A stretch of 64,000 bases of DNA from Syntrophaceae bacterium (GTDB lineage Bacteria > Desulfobacterota > Syntrophia > Syntrophales > Smithellaceae). This document shows positions 45,931 to 53,870 of the stretch, piece after piece; position 1 is the first letter of the stretch; each line of letters starts with the position of its first letter. The notes below the pieces were generated by a model. The model was not told where the DNA came from and did no database searches. It saw nothing but the letters and a program-made list of their open reading frames with translations. The translations under genes and the position numbers were made by a program. The stretch spans positions 62,001-126,000 of the forward strand of contig JAHDKI010000003.1 in NCBI GenBank assembly GCA_018436925.1, written 5' to 3'.

Positions 45931-46695
45931 TTACATCTGTTTGAAAAGGTGAAGATACTGACGGCTGACCGGAAGCGTTTCCTTTCTGTTTTTGAGTTTC
46001 AGGATGCCCCGCCCGGTCAGCGAGCGAACGATGTTTTCAATGCGCGAGACGTTGACGATCGTGGCGCGGTGGATCTGCCAGAATTTTTGCGGGTCAAGCT
46101 CGCAGGCGAGTTCTTTGATGCTTTTTTTAATGAGCGATTCGCCCGCCGGTGTGGCCACGAGCGTGTATTTTTCGTCAGCATGAAAATAGTCGACATCGTC
46201 CACGGAAATCAGTCGCACACTGTCTTTGTGCTGGGTTCTGATCCATTGCAGGCGGCCCGCGGCATCCGGTTTTCCTTCGAGACGGGCAAGAATCTCGGCA
46301 AGAATCTCCGACGTTCCAGGGGGCGGCGCGAGGGAGGCCTGCAAGCGATTCTTTAGCCGCCCGACCGTCTGCAAAAGCCTTTTTTTCGTCACGGGTTTGA
46401 CCAGATAATCGACCGCTTCGCGTTCGAACGCCTCTACCGCGTAGTCGTCGTAGGCGGTGACAAAAACAACATGACAGGCCTTAGCGATTTTTCCGGCGAC
46501 CTCCAGTCCGGAAAGCCCCGGCATTTTTATATCCAGAAACGCAATTTGCGCAGCGTGCGTATCGACCATCTCCAGAGCCTCGGAACCATTGGCCGCCTCC
46601 CCCGCGATCTCGAGCTCCGGCCAGACCTCCGCCAGCAGCGTCTTGAGATAGCTGCGCAGTTCTTTTTCATCATCCGCCACGATGGCTTTAATCAT
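45931..46695 (-). CDS. LytTR-family response regulator
   Basis: A 254-residue regulator. The receiver domain (residues 1-120) has the acidic pair in IVADDEKELR, phosphoacceptor Asp in AFLDIKMPGLSG, and conserved Lys in YLVKPVTKKR. A linker precedes the LytTR DNA-binding domain (about 150-254; WIRTQHKDSVRLISVDDVDY, FWQIHRATIVNVSRIE). It overlaps its kinase gene by 8 bases. LytTR proteins bind paired direct repeats; I found no clear pair nearby. Confidence 0.93.
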   Translation of the reverse strand: MIKAIVADDEKELRSYLKTLLAEVWPELEIAGEAANGSEALEMVDTHAAQIAFLDIKMPGLSGLEVAGKIAKACHVVFVTAYDDYAVEAFEREAVDYLVKPVTKKRLLQTVGRLKNRLQASLAPPPGTSEILAEILARLEGKPDAAGRLQWIRTQHKDSVRLISVDDVDYFHADEKYTLVATPAGESLIKKSIKELACELDPQKFWQIHRATIVNVSRIENIVRSLTGRGILKLKNRKETLPVSRQYLHLFKQM

Positions 46696-47755
46696 GGATG
46701 GGCACCTCGATGGTCGCTTGAATGCCGGTTGGGGCGTTCTCCAAAAGCGTAAACCTCCCCTGGTCGCCGTAAAGCAGTTCGATGCGCTCCCGCACGTTTC
46801 TCAGTCCGACGCCTCCCGGGTTGAAAGACGACAACCCCAGGCCGGTGTCGGTTACGTCAATCTTCAGCATGCCCCGATCGCGGGAAGCGCGAATATCGAT
46901 TTTCCCCCCGTCGATTTTGGGCTCCAGTCCGTGCTTGACGGCATTTTCCACCAGCGGTTGCAAAAGCATCGGCGGCAGAGGCAGCTGCCCTGTGTCTTCA
47001 GGGATATCAAAACTGAAACTCAGACGCTCTCCCATTCGTATTTTCTGGATATTGAGGTAGGCGCTGATCATCTGCATTTCCTGATTCAGCGTCGTTTTAT
47101 CCGGCATCGTCCGGGCAAGTGATGTGCGCAGATACCGGGTCAAATCCAGCAGCATGGCCTTGCCCCGCGCCGGATCGGTATCAATGAGACTCACAACGTT
47201 GGATAGCGTGTTAAAAAGAAAGTGCGGCTCGATTTGCGCCTGCAGGATGCGGAATTTGGCCTCCAGGGCCTCTTTCTCCACTTCCGCCCGCCTGATCCTT
47301 TCCTTTTCAAGACTCTCCCCCCGGAGCCTCAGACGTTTCCGGGTGATAAAAAAATAAGTGCCCGCGGCGCATAAAAACAGGGCCAGCAAAACGGTCCGGA
47401 CTATCTCCTTTGCCGGCCAGGCGGGCCCCGACAGATGGAGGGATTCCAGAATCCATCTTCCGGTCTGCATGCCAATCAGCACACCGCAGCCTACAGCGGC
47501 CAAAATGACGGCAAAAAGGGACATCCATTGGCGCGGCTTGAAAAGCCACAGCGAAAATATCATCATCAGACAGGTGGCCAGTCCGAAGGCCTGGGACATG
47601 ATCAGATAGGACAGGAAATCCCTGCCTTCATCAGCCAGCCTCAAAAGCAAGGCAATCAAGATCCCCAGAACACATACAATGAGTAGGTCCCGCATCACTT
47701 TTTTAAAAGTGAATTGATAATTCAGATCCACGCTGCTGCCGGAAGAATCATTCAT
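46688..47755 (-). CDS. LytS/AlgZ-type sensor histidine kinase
   Basis: A 355-residue kinase with four N-terminal membrane helices (residues about 18-145), a coiled coil (SLEKERIRRAEVEKEALEAK), then the His_kinase domain with the phosphoacceptor in QIEPHFLFNTLSNV and an ATPase domain (PLVENAVKHG, DTGLGL, GVGLRNVRERIELLY). There is no separate sensor domain, so the signal is probably sensed in the membrane. It pairs with the overlapping LytTR regulator. The DUF2141 gene lies 22 bases upstream in the same direction. Confidence 0.93.
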   Translation of the reverse strand: MNDSSGSSVDLNYQFTFKKVMRDLLIVCVLGILIALLLRLADEGRDFLSYLIMSQAFGLATCLMMIFSLWLFKPRQWMSLFAVILAAVGCGVLIGMQTGRWILESLHLSGPAWPAKEIVRTVLLALFLCAAGTYFFITRKRLRLRGESLEKERIRRAEVEKEALEAKFRILQAQIEPHFLFNTLSNVVSLIDTDPARGKAMLLDLTRYLRTSLARTMPDKTTLNQEMQMISAYLNIQKIRMGERLSFSFDIPEDTGQLPLPPMLLQPLVENAVKHGLEPKIDGGKIDIRASRDRGMLKIDVTDTGLGLSSFNPGGVGLRNVRERIELLYGDQGRFTLLENAPTGIQATIEVPIHD

Positions 47756-47777
47756 GGCCTTTACCCGCGCATCCCTT

Positions 47778-48236
47778 CTACTTCACCGTCACGCTGATCG
47801 TGATTTCGTGCCGGTCAAGCTCAAAGGCCGCTTTTTCATAGGCAGGACGGCTCAACACCCCCCGGGCGTTGTTGGAAAACCCGTAGCGCTCCAGCGGCTT
47901 GCCGAAGGTTCCTTTATCCAGTTTGCCGTTGGCATTCTCATCATGATAGACCGTCACCGCGTAAGTCCCATACGGCACACCCGTAAAGATGTGCTCGGCC
48001 CTTCCGCCGGCAATATTCACTGTTGTGTTGAAGATCGCCTTTTCTTCCGAGTTCTGAAAACATGCGCTCGAATCGCAAAGGCCGATTTTGGCCGCTCCTG
48101 TTTCGTTTTGAAACCCGCTGACCTTCACCCAAACCTTGCCTTTTTTCTCGCCGGCGCTGGAGGCCGACTGCGAGAACACGACGGAGGCCGCAAGGAACAG
48201 GACACCAACCATAACCATCATGACATTTTTTCTCAT
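47778..48236 (-). CDS. Secreted DUF2141-family protein
   Basis: A 152-residue protein with a Sec signal (cleavage near residue 28) and the DUF2141 beta-sandwich pattern (KVWVKVSGFQNETGAAKIGL; GVPYGTYAVTVYHDENANGK; LDKGTFGKPLERYGFSNNA). It has one CysX5Cys pair (LCDSSACF). DUF2141 proteins are periplasmic with no known activity. It appears to lead the transcript with the LytS/LytTR pair, which suggests that the kinase senses an envelope state linked to this protein. Confidence 0.85.
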   Translation of the reverse strand: MRKNVMMVMVGVLFLAASVVFSQSASSAGEKKGKVWVKVSGFQNETGAAKIGLCDSSACFQNSEEKAIFNTTVNIAGGRAEHIFTGVPYGTYAVTVYHDENANGKLDKGTFGKPLERYGFSNNARGVLSRPAYEKAAFELDRHEITISVTVK

Positions 48237-48335
48237 TCAACAGATCCTTTCTTTCCCCGCATAAGGGAGTCCCCGCGCCGTGTTCGGCGGCGCGGATTGT
48301 GACACACTTAACGTCCCGGGCGCAAGGGCTTTGAA

Positions 48336-48542
48336 TCAGGATTCCCGATGGTTCCAAAGCCCCTTGAGCCACCTTGCGGCAAAACCCGCCGCCATAAGCG
48401 CCAGCCCCACCGCCACCGGAATCCAGGTGCGCGGAATCTGAAACTCTTTGAATAACACAATCGTTAAGCCGACCATAAAAACAATGGCGCCCGCAAAGAT
48501 CAAGCCGTTGCCCGTCCATCTGGTTCTACATGGATTTTTCAT
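48336..48542 (-). CDS. Small two-helix membrane protein
   Basis: A 68-residue protein with two membrane segments (NGLIFAGAIVFMVGLTIVLF and IPVAVGLALMAAGFAARWLK) separated by a short loop. The ATG at 48542 has GGAGG ten bases upstream; the longer upstream ORF is not supported. I do not recognise it. It ends the minus-strand run that starts with the cytochrome and membrane ferredoxin genes. Confidence 0.6.
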   Translation of the reverse strand: MKNPCRTRWTGNGLIFAGAIVFMVGLTIVLFKEFQIPRTWIPVAVGLALMAAGFAARWLKGLWNHRES

Positions 48543-48582
48543 CACGATTTCCTCCAATCTTGGTTTCGTTGAGCAAAATACA

Positions 48583-49041
48583 TCATGGCCGCCGGATGAG
48601 GCGCACCCGGACGGCCCAGCCGTCGCTGAGCCGGTAGGACTTGACCGGTGCGACCACGGTCGGATGGCTTTTAACAAGCCATACCTCCCCCGACCCGGTG
48701 TTCAAGGCGACGGTAAAATCCACCCGGCCGTCACGGTTGTAATCGATGGGTTCTTCAATCCATTCTGGAAGCGCCGACGCCGGGGCCCAGGTCATCTGCA
48801 CAAACCCCTCTTTGCTCTTGCCGACGAGCGCGTCGAAAACCGGCCGGTGTATCGATGTCGAATAAGGCCCATGGTCGATGCGCGAAACGACTTCTCCACC
48901 TGAATAGCGCGGATGCACCGTCACACCGGTGACATCGGCCAGCGTCCGGCTCAAAGCGCCATGGCCCAAAAAGGTGGCAGGCGCAATGAGGACGGCGAGG
49001 ATCGCCCAGGTGTAACCGATCATGGATTTCAACCGATTCAT
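48583..49041 (-). CDS. Exported protein of unknown function
   Basis: A 152-residue protein with an N-terminal signal or anchor (SMIGYTWAILAVLIAPATFL) and a periplasmic part without cysteine. The part EEPIDYNRDGRVDFTVALNT has a DxNxDGxxDF element like a calcium-binding or FG-GAP-type loop. GAAAGGGG supports the start at 49041 or 49047. It lies between the membrane ferredoxin gene and the two-helix protein. The role is unknown, but the context suggests electron-transfer assembly. Confidence 0.6.
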   Translation of the reverse strand: MNRLKSMIGYTWAILAVLIAPATFLGHGALSRTLADVTGVTVHPRYSGGEVVSRIDHGPYSTSIHRPVFDALVGKSKEGFVQMTWAPASALPEWIEEPIDYNRDGRVDFTVALNTGSGEVWLVKSHPTVVAPVKSYRLSDGWAVRVRLIRRP

Positions 49042-49055
49042 AAACATGGCCCCTT

Positions 49056-50231
49056 TCAAATCAGACGGCCCGTTGTAAAAAGCCGGATGATTTTGACGAT
49101 GGCATCCTGAATCGGGGCGCCGGCCATCGTGGCCAGAAAAAGATAGGCCGGATAGAGAAACAGGCGCCGGCCCACTTCAGCGCGCTTCGGATTCAGCGGC
49201 GTCCCCTTGAGATGATAAAAGATGGCGCCTTCGGGGCAGGCATCCAGGCATCGCCCGCACTTCATGCATGTAAGCGCGCTCTTGCCTTTGGCAAGGGTGT
49301 CTTCGCTCATGGAAAAAGAGGGACACACCGAGATGCATTTTTTGCAGCTCCGGCATTTTTCCGGATCGATGCGGACGTCAAAAACGTTGATGGCGTTTGT
49401 CAGGGATTGAAACGCGCCCATCGGGCAGAAAAGGCCGCACTGGGTGCGCCGCCGGGTCAGAGCCGGTAAAACGAGCACCAGGGCGACAAACAGGGACATG
49501 AAGACCATGGCCTGCAGCGCTGTCTTAAGCGAGGTGATTTCAGGATACTCGGTGGTCGTCTTGAAGGGGCAGAGCCATTGGCAGTAAAACGGCGCCAGGG
49601 TCAAGGCGGACACGAGGACCACCAGCAGAAGAATGGCGAACGGCAAATAGGTCCACCGGGGATGGATCGTCCGAATCCGGGCCGTTTTGAACAGGCGGGA
49701 AAAGCCGTCGTCGAGCCCCCCGAAAAAACAAAACCAGCTGCAAAATCCCCGACCCAGGGCCAGCGACGATCCGATCCATAAAACAAACATGCTGGCAATG
49801 GCCGTTTTGGTTCCCAGAAGAGTCCCGGGAAAGATAATCGTCTTCGTGAGGGCCGCGGGAATCAGCGTCATGGGAATCACCACGTGACAAAAAGGCGTCA
49901 ATCCTTCAATCATGTTGGACTCCGTGAGGGCCATGCTGCCGCGCGCTTCAATCAGATGCGTGATAAACGAGATCACAAAACAGACCGCGTAAGTCACAAA
50001 AAGAATCGCCCGCCACCGGTCCGTGTTTCCGGTCCGGATCATCATTAAAAATAGGCCGTTCACAAAGAAATAGGTTGCGCCGAAAGCCAGCATCGAGGCG
50101 GGCTCCGAGGGGAAATTGCCCCTGGAGAGCATCATTAACGTGATCAGCATCATCGGCAGACACAGCAGCATGGCCGCCGGAAGGCCGGTGCCGGGCGCCG
50201 GCGTTGCCAAAACCACCTTTTCTTTTGTCAT
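49056..50231 (-). CDS. NapH/NosR-like membrane ferredoxin protein
   Basis: A 391-residue protein with about eight membrane helices. It has the CxxxCP motifs typical of NapH/NosR/RdxA-type proteins (FCSWFCFFG, YCQWLCPFKT, CGLFCPMG) and two 4Fe-4S sites in the C-terminal part (CRSCKKCISVCP; CMKCGRCLDACP). Such proteins move electrons between quinol and periplasmic reductases. The gene overlaps the next upstream gene by an ATGA. With the nearby cytochrome and flavoprotein it may form the membrane end of the chain (inference). Confidence 0.88.
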   Translation of the reverse strand: MTKEKVVLATPAPGTGLPAAMLLCLPMMLITLMMLSRGNFPSEPASMLAFGATYFFVNGLFLMMIRTGNTDRWRAILFVTYAVCFVISFITHLIEARGSMALTESNMIEGLTPFCHVVIPMTLIPAALTKTIIFPGTLLGTKTAIASMFVLWIGSSLALGRGFCSWFCFFGGLDDGFSRLFKTARIRTIHPRWTYLPFAILLLVVLVSALTLAPFYCQWLCPFKTTTEYPEITSLKTALQAMVFMSLFVALVLVLPALTRRRTQCGLFCPMGAFQSLTNAINVFDVRIDPEKCRSCKKCISVCPSFSMSEDTLAKGKSALTCMKCGRCLDACPEGAIFYHLKGTPLNPKRAEVGRRLFLYPAYLFLATMAGAPIQDAIVKIIRLFTTGRLI

Positions 50232-50869
50232 CTGAGCAACCCTCCCAGGATCATCATGGAGCCTGAGTAAAAATAATAGACGCCCATCACGCCCGCGGCC
50301 AGTTTACCCACCGTCCTGGCGACAGGAAAGCGCTTCAACGCTCCGGCAAAAGGCGCAAAAACAAATAACACCGACGTTCCGGCGAAAAACGACAGAAAGT
50401 AAAGCAGACTTTCTCCAAGGCCGCTTCGCGCGGCGGCGCCGGCAAAGGCCAGCATCAGAGGCGGGCAGAAACTCAATCCCGTGATGAGCCCGGCCAAACA
50501 CGGCAATAGCGCGGGCCGCGCTACGGGAATCCATTTTTGACAACGATTTACAAAGCAGGACTTGCGGCGCGAGGCTTCCTGCCGGAAGAAACCGTAAGAG
50601 ATCAAAAGCGCCGAGAAAAAAACATACGCCCCGCCTATAATCCAATCGCCATGGGCGCCTCGAGTCGAAAGCGAAAGGCTTGCCGCACAGGCAAGCAGGC
50701 CAAAGACCAGATACCCGAATAGCCTGCCTGCCAGAAACTGAAGCGTGAGCCACGCGTTTAGCGCGATCCCTCTGCCTTCACCCAGCAGATAAGGAATCAG
50801 AACCGGCGCGCACGCGGCCGCGCACAAAACGCCGCTGCTCAATCCCAGAATAAACCCCTCCATCCGCAT
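50228..50869 (-). CDS. DsbD_2/TauE-type membrane protein
   Basis: A 213-residue protein with six membrane helices, of the cytochrome c biogenesis/sulphite-exporter-like family (PF13386 type). Conserved features are GLSSGVLCAAACAPVLIPYL in helix 1 and GLITGLSFCPPLMLAFAGAA in helix 4. The cysteines in those helices suggest a thiol electron carrier like CcdA; the family is also linked to metal or cofactor delivery. The start at 50869 has a GGGGGG ribosome site; the ORF extends further 5' into the terminator region. It couples to the membrane ferredoxin gene by ATGA. Confidence 0.78.
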   Translation of the reverse strand: MRMEGFILGLSSGVLCAAACAPVLIPYLLGEGRGIALNAWLTLQFLAGRLFGYLVFGLLACAASLSLSTRGAHGDWIIGGAYVFFSALLISYGFFRQEASRRKSCFVNRCQKWIPVARPALLPCLAGLITGLSFCPPLMLAFAGAAARSGLGESLLYFLSFFAGTSVLFVFAPFAGALKRFPVARTVGKLAAGVMGVYYFYSGSMMILGGLLR

Positions 50870-51032
50870 AGGCCGCCCCCCGTCTTTTTCGTTCGACGGC
50901 ATATTCTCATGAAGGATATTTCCCGTAAACTCGATTGCGATGAAAGGGCCGATACAGAGATGAAACGGCAAAAAGACGGCAGCAAACGGATCCTGGGCGG
51001 CGGCTGCAAGATGACGTCCGGCTTTGGGTCTG

Positions 51033-51074
51033 AAAAAAAAAACGGACAAAGAGTTGGCGCGTCTCTTTGTCCGT
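51033..51074 (-). terminator. Strong Rho-independent terminator after the cytochrome gene
   Basis: A perfect 12-bp stem (ACGGACAAAGAG with CTCTTTGTCCGT), 9-base loop, then nine or more T on the minus strand. It separates the flavoprotein-cytochrome unit from the DsbD_2-like gene, so the membrane genes need another promoter or readthrough. Confidence 0.92.
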
Positions 51075-51122
51075 TTAAACCTCACGCAGCAGTATGCCGC
51101 AGGGGGAAGGGATACGTTGTGT

Positions 51123-51866
51123 TTAGCGACCGGAGCCCGGAATCTTCATTTGAAAAGTAGAATGACAATCCAGGCAATACGTCGCTGACGGGGCATGCGC
51201 TTTATGGCAAACCGTACAGTGGATGTCTCCCAGATGCGACTGATGCGGATTGCGCTGCGGAATATCTTTGGGGGCCGAGCGGGCCGCCAGTTTCTCCATC
51301 GGCCCGTGGCAGGCCAGGCAACGGGCATTGTCCAGCGTGTCGTCCAGCTCGGGAACACTCTTAGCGTGGCAGCTTTTGCAGCTTATGTCGGCTTTGGCGT
51401 GGAGTGCGTCCATAAAGGCGCCAGCTCCCCATGACGCCATAATCTCCTGAATGACCTCCATCGTTTCTTCATCCGGATTTCCTAGAGGCGCCGCAAAACC
51501 TCGCAGACCGAACCGTTCACCGGCGACCCAGTCGTGGCACTGGGAGCAGGCCACAGCTTTGCCCAAAGCGGCATGCGCCTTGTGAATTCGGGTTGAAAAC
51601 GGATTGGCCACCTCGGCCCCAGACCGGTCCGGCTGATGGCAGTTCACGCAGGCGGCGATATCCGCTTCTTTCACGGGAGGATGCGCTTTCGGAACGATCG
51701 ACGCCGGATCACTGTGACAGGCCCTGCAACCGGCCGGTTGGGATTTTTCTTTTGCGGCGCTTTTTGGCGCGGCCAAAACGTCTCTTGAGGGAACGCCCCA
51801 GCTGACGAGCCAGATCAGTAAGAAGAATGCCAGCACCCAGGGAAAGTACAGTCGTGTTCGCTTCAT
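51123..51866 (-). CDS. Periplasmic heptaheme c-type cytochrome
   Basis: A 247-residue protein with a signal peptide or anchor (FPWVLAFFLLIWLVSWGV) and seven CxxCH heme sites (Cys47, 73, 107, 163, 183, 217, 231). The C-terminal four (CKSCHA, CLACHG, CTVCHK, CLDCHS) are spaced like the tetraheme domain of Shewanella-type flavocytochrome c. It lies 63 bases downstream of the exported flavoprotein gene and should pass electrons to it. In Shewanella FccA the heme and flavin parts are one chain; here they are separate, as in the methacrylate reductase described in Geobacter relatives. Confidence 0.9.
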   Translation of the reverse strand: MKRTRLYFPWVLAFFLLIWLVSWGVPSRDVLAAPKSAAKEKSQPAGCRACHSDPASIVPKAHPPVKEADIAACVNCHQPDRSGAEVANPFSTRIHKAHAALGKAVACSQCHDWVAGERFGLRGFAAPLGNPDEETMEVIQEIMASWGAGAFMDALHAKADISCKSCHAKSVPELDDTLDNARCLACHGPMEKLAARSAPKDIPQRNPHQSHLGDIHCTVCHKAHAPSATYCLDCHSTFQMKIPGSGR

Positions 51867-51929
51867 GGTTTTGTCCTTCCAACATCAGTCGCCTGCCTCG
51901 GTAGGACGCCGCGGCAGGCGACTGTTTTC

Positions 51930-53504
51930 TCAGCCTTTAATCGCCGTTTTTCCCGCCACGCGTCCGAAGACCACGCAATCGGGGATGGCGTTGCTGCCCA
52001 ACCGGTTGGACCCGTGCACGCCGCCGGTGACTTCGCCCGCCGCATAGAGCTTCGGAATCACCTCGCCGAACACGTCGATCACCTGCGCCTTGTCGTTGAT
52101 GCGCAATCCGCCCATGGTATGGTGAACCGCCGGCCATTGGGCCACCGCATAGAACGGACCTTTGGTCATCGGAATCATCGCCTTGGTGATGGGTTTGTTG
52201 AATTCCGGATCTTTGCCTTCGGCCAGATAGCGGTTGTGTTTGTCTATCGTGTCGACCAGGGCGTCGGCGGGAATCCCCACTTTCTTGGCCAGTTCGGCGA
52301 CGGTATCCGCAACAGTCAGACGGCCGTTTTTCAATCCTGCGGCAACCTCTTCACGAGTGCCGCCGAGCTTTTCGATCATTTCGTCGGAAAAAATCGTGTA
52401 AGTGGGTTTCCCCTGGGGCCCGAGTCCGATCTGTGCGAAGCTGACGTGGTCTCGCCGAGCCAATTCGCTGATAAATCGCTTGCCCTGTTTGGTGACGTAA
52501 ATGATGCCGTTTCCCGGCCCGTTAAACGGGTAAAGCGCAGGGCTGTCCAGAATACCCGTATCCGGGGCCGCATAGGGATACAGTTGAATGAAGTTCATCT
52601 GCAGGGTGTCGGCGCCGACCGCTTGGGCATATCGAATCATTTCTCCGGTGGCCCCTTTGTGATTGGTGCAGTTCCAGTTGTCGCCGGACAGATAAGGATA
52701 GTGGTCGCCGCGCATCTTGATGTCCCGGCTGAAACCGCCCGATGCCAAAATCAGGCCTTTATTGATTTTGATATTTTTTACTCTCCGGCCCTGCTTCACT
52801 TCCACGCCCAGAACCGGGCTTTTGGGATCGGCATCGGCTCGCCAGATCCACTTCACTTCTGCGCCGAGGCGGAACTGGGCGCCATGCTTTTCGGCAATTC
52901 TTTTGAGCGCATCGACATAGACCTTGCCGATTCCCGCCGCGTGCGTCCGGTAGGCGGAATGACCGCCGGCGCGCACAACGGTTGGACGGATCACCGCGCC
53001 GCCCTCGTCGATCATCCAGTTGAGCGCATCGGTCGCTCCCTCGGCCATCACCTTAACCAGGGCTGGGATACTGAAGAAGTCGCCCCCCTTAAGGGTATCC
53101 TCAACATGAAGCGTGATGCTGTCATTGCCCAGATTGAGTTTCTCACGATAATGGAATTTGTCGTCCCAGGAGGCATAGACGCCTCCGTTGATGATGGAGT
53201 TTCCGCCATAGGTGGGCATCTTTTCCAGGACCACTACTTTTGCGCCGTCGGTTGTGGCCTGCGCGGCCGCTGAACAGCCCGCAAATCCCGACCCCACGAC
53301 GACAATATCAACGCTTTCATCCCATTTTTTAGGCAGGGGACGCTCAGCGGCTTCCGCCGTGCCCGGAGCCGCCATGTTCAGAGCCATGCCGCCGGCGGTC
53401 AGGGCGCCCAAGGCGGCCGCTCCTTTTAAAAACGAACGCCGGTCCATTCCTTTTTCGCCGTCGCGATCCTTTGTTTTTACAACATCTTTCTCTTTTGTTT
53501 CCAT
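51930..53504 (-). CDS. Tat-exported fumarate-reductase-type flavoprotein
   Basis: A 524-residue periplasmic FAD enzyme. A twin-arginine signal (MDRRSFLKGAAALGALTAGG) precedes the FAD fold (VDIVVVGSGFAGCSAAAQAT; GGNSIINGGVYAS). Active-site residues of the FccA/UrdA group can be placed: His in NCTNHKGATGEM, Arg in RFISELARRDHV, His in VHHTMGGLRI, Arg in GVHGSNRLGSNA. It is thus a reductase of fumarate, urocanate, methacrylate, acrylate or another 2-enoate. No FMN-binding domain is present. The ATG at 53504 has GGAGG upstream; the longer ORF lacks one. An operator-like palindrome lies upstream. It is probably co-transcribed with the cytochrome. Confidence 0.88.
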   Translation of the reverse strand: METKEKDVVKTKDRDGEKGMDRRSFLKGAAALGALTAGGMALNMAAPGTAEAAERPLPKKWDESVDIVVVGSGFAGCSAAAQATTDGAKVVVLEKMPTYGGNSIINGGVYASWDDKFHYREKLNLGNDSITLHVEDTLKGGDFFSIPALVKVMAEGATDALNWMIDEGGAVIRPTVVRAGGHSAYRTHAAGIGKVYVDALKRIAEKHGAQFRLGAEVKWIWRADADPKSPVLGVEVKQGRRVKNIKINKGLILASGGFSRDIKMRGDHYPYLSGDNWNCTNHKGATGEMIRYAQAVGADTLQMNFIQLYPYAAPDTGILDSPALYPFNGPGNGIIYVTKQGKRFISELARRDHVSFAQIGLGPQGKPTYTIFSDEMIEKLGGTREEVAAGLKNGRLTVADTVAELAKKVGIPADALVDTIDKHNRYLAEGKDPEFNKPITKAMIPMTKGPFYAVAQWPAVHHTMGGLRINDKAQVIDVFGEVIPKLYAAGEVTGGVHGSNRLGSNAIPDCVVFGRVAGKTAIKG

Positions 53505-53727
53505 AGTGTGCCTCCAAAAGCGTTTGAATGGTTTCAGCCGAACCCGACGAAGGGTCCGCCCACGGTATTTCAAGGTGGGCACACACCGGATGTCCAAAGG
53601 CTCCGACTGCCGGAAAAGACGATTAGGAGCAATGGCCGGAGATTCTTACCTGGATACCCGATATCCGTCCACAATGTTTGCGGTTATTTTCTAGCATTCT
53701 ATAAAGATGGGCAACAGAAGTAATAAA

Positions 53728-53760
53728 CAGGTAATAATCAGGTATAAATACATACCTGAT
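53728..53760. promoter_or_regulatory. Candidate operator: perfect inverted repeat plus a third half-site
   Basis: ATCAGGTAT (53737-53745) and ATACCTGAT (53752-53760) are perfect inverted repeats with a 6-base spacer. A direct half-site CAGGTA (53728-53733) lies 11 bases, one helical turn, from the first. From the candidate -10 at 53698-53703, the palindrome centres near -57 and the extra half-site near -40, as for an activator site. The half-site TACCTGA is near the NarL-type heptamer. Confidence 0.6.
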
Positions 53761-53841
53761 AAGGTGTATTTTTCAATTGAAAAGGCTTTTTGGGTCTGGC
53801 TTTTGTCATCAGGGAGGGCCTGAAAAAATGCACGGATGAAC

Positions 53842-53867
53842 AAAAAGCGCGGGCCACCCCGGTGGTC
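53842..53867 (-). terminator. Possible weak terminator after flavoprotein 2
   Basis: On the minus strand a short GC hairpin (CCAC-CGGG-GTGG with one flanking mismatch) is followed by CGCGC and then TTTTTG. The distance to the T-run makes it doubtful. Confidence 0.35.
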
Positions 53868-53870
53868 TGA

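Larger units (their letters stand above)
53505..53870. other. Intergenic control region between the two flavoprotein genes
   Basis: These 366 bases hold no gene that I can support. They contain an AT-rich block (about 53690-53785) with three CAGGTA-type half-sites and a candidate minus-strand -10 (TATAGA, 53698-53703) with a weak -35 (TTATTA). A possible weak terminator of the upstream gene lies at 53842-53867. Confidence 0.5.

Noticed and set aside
45691..46356. 221-codon plus-strand frame over the LytTR regulator
   Set aside because: Mostly antisense to the regulator gene and without motifs.
52014..53273. Long open frame of 419 codons on the plus strand
   Set aside because: It lies wholly antisense to the flavoprotein gene, has Arg/His-rich composition with no motif, and reflects codon bias of the real gene. 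Similar antisense frames at 14353-15729, 39826-41181, 44052-45089, 53967-55295 and 58519-60063 were dropped for the same reason.
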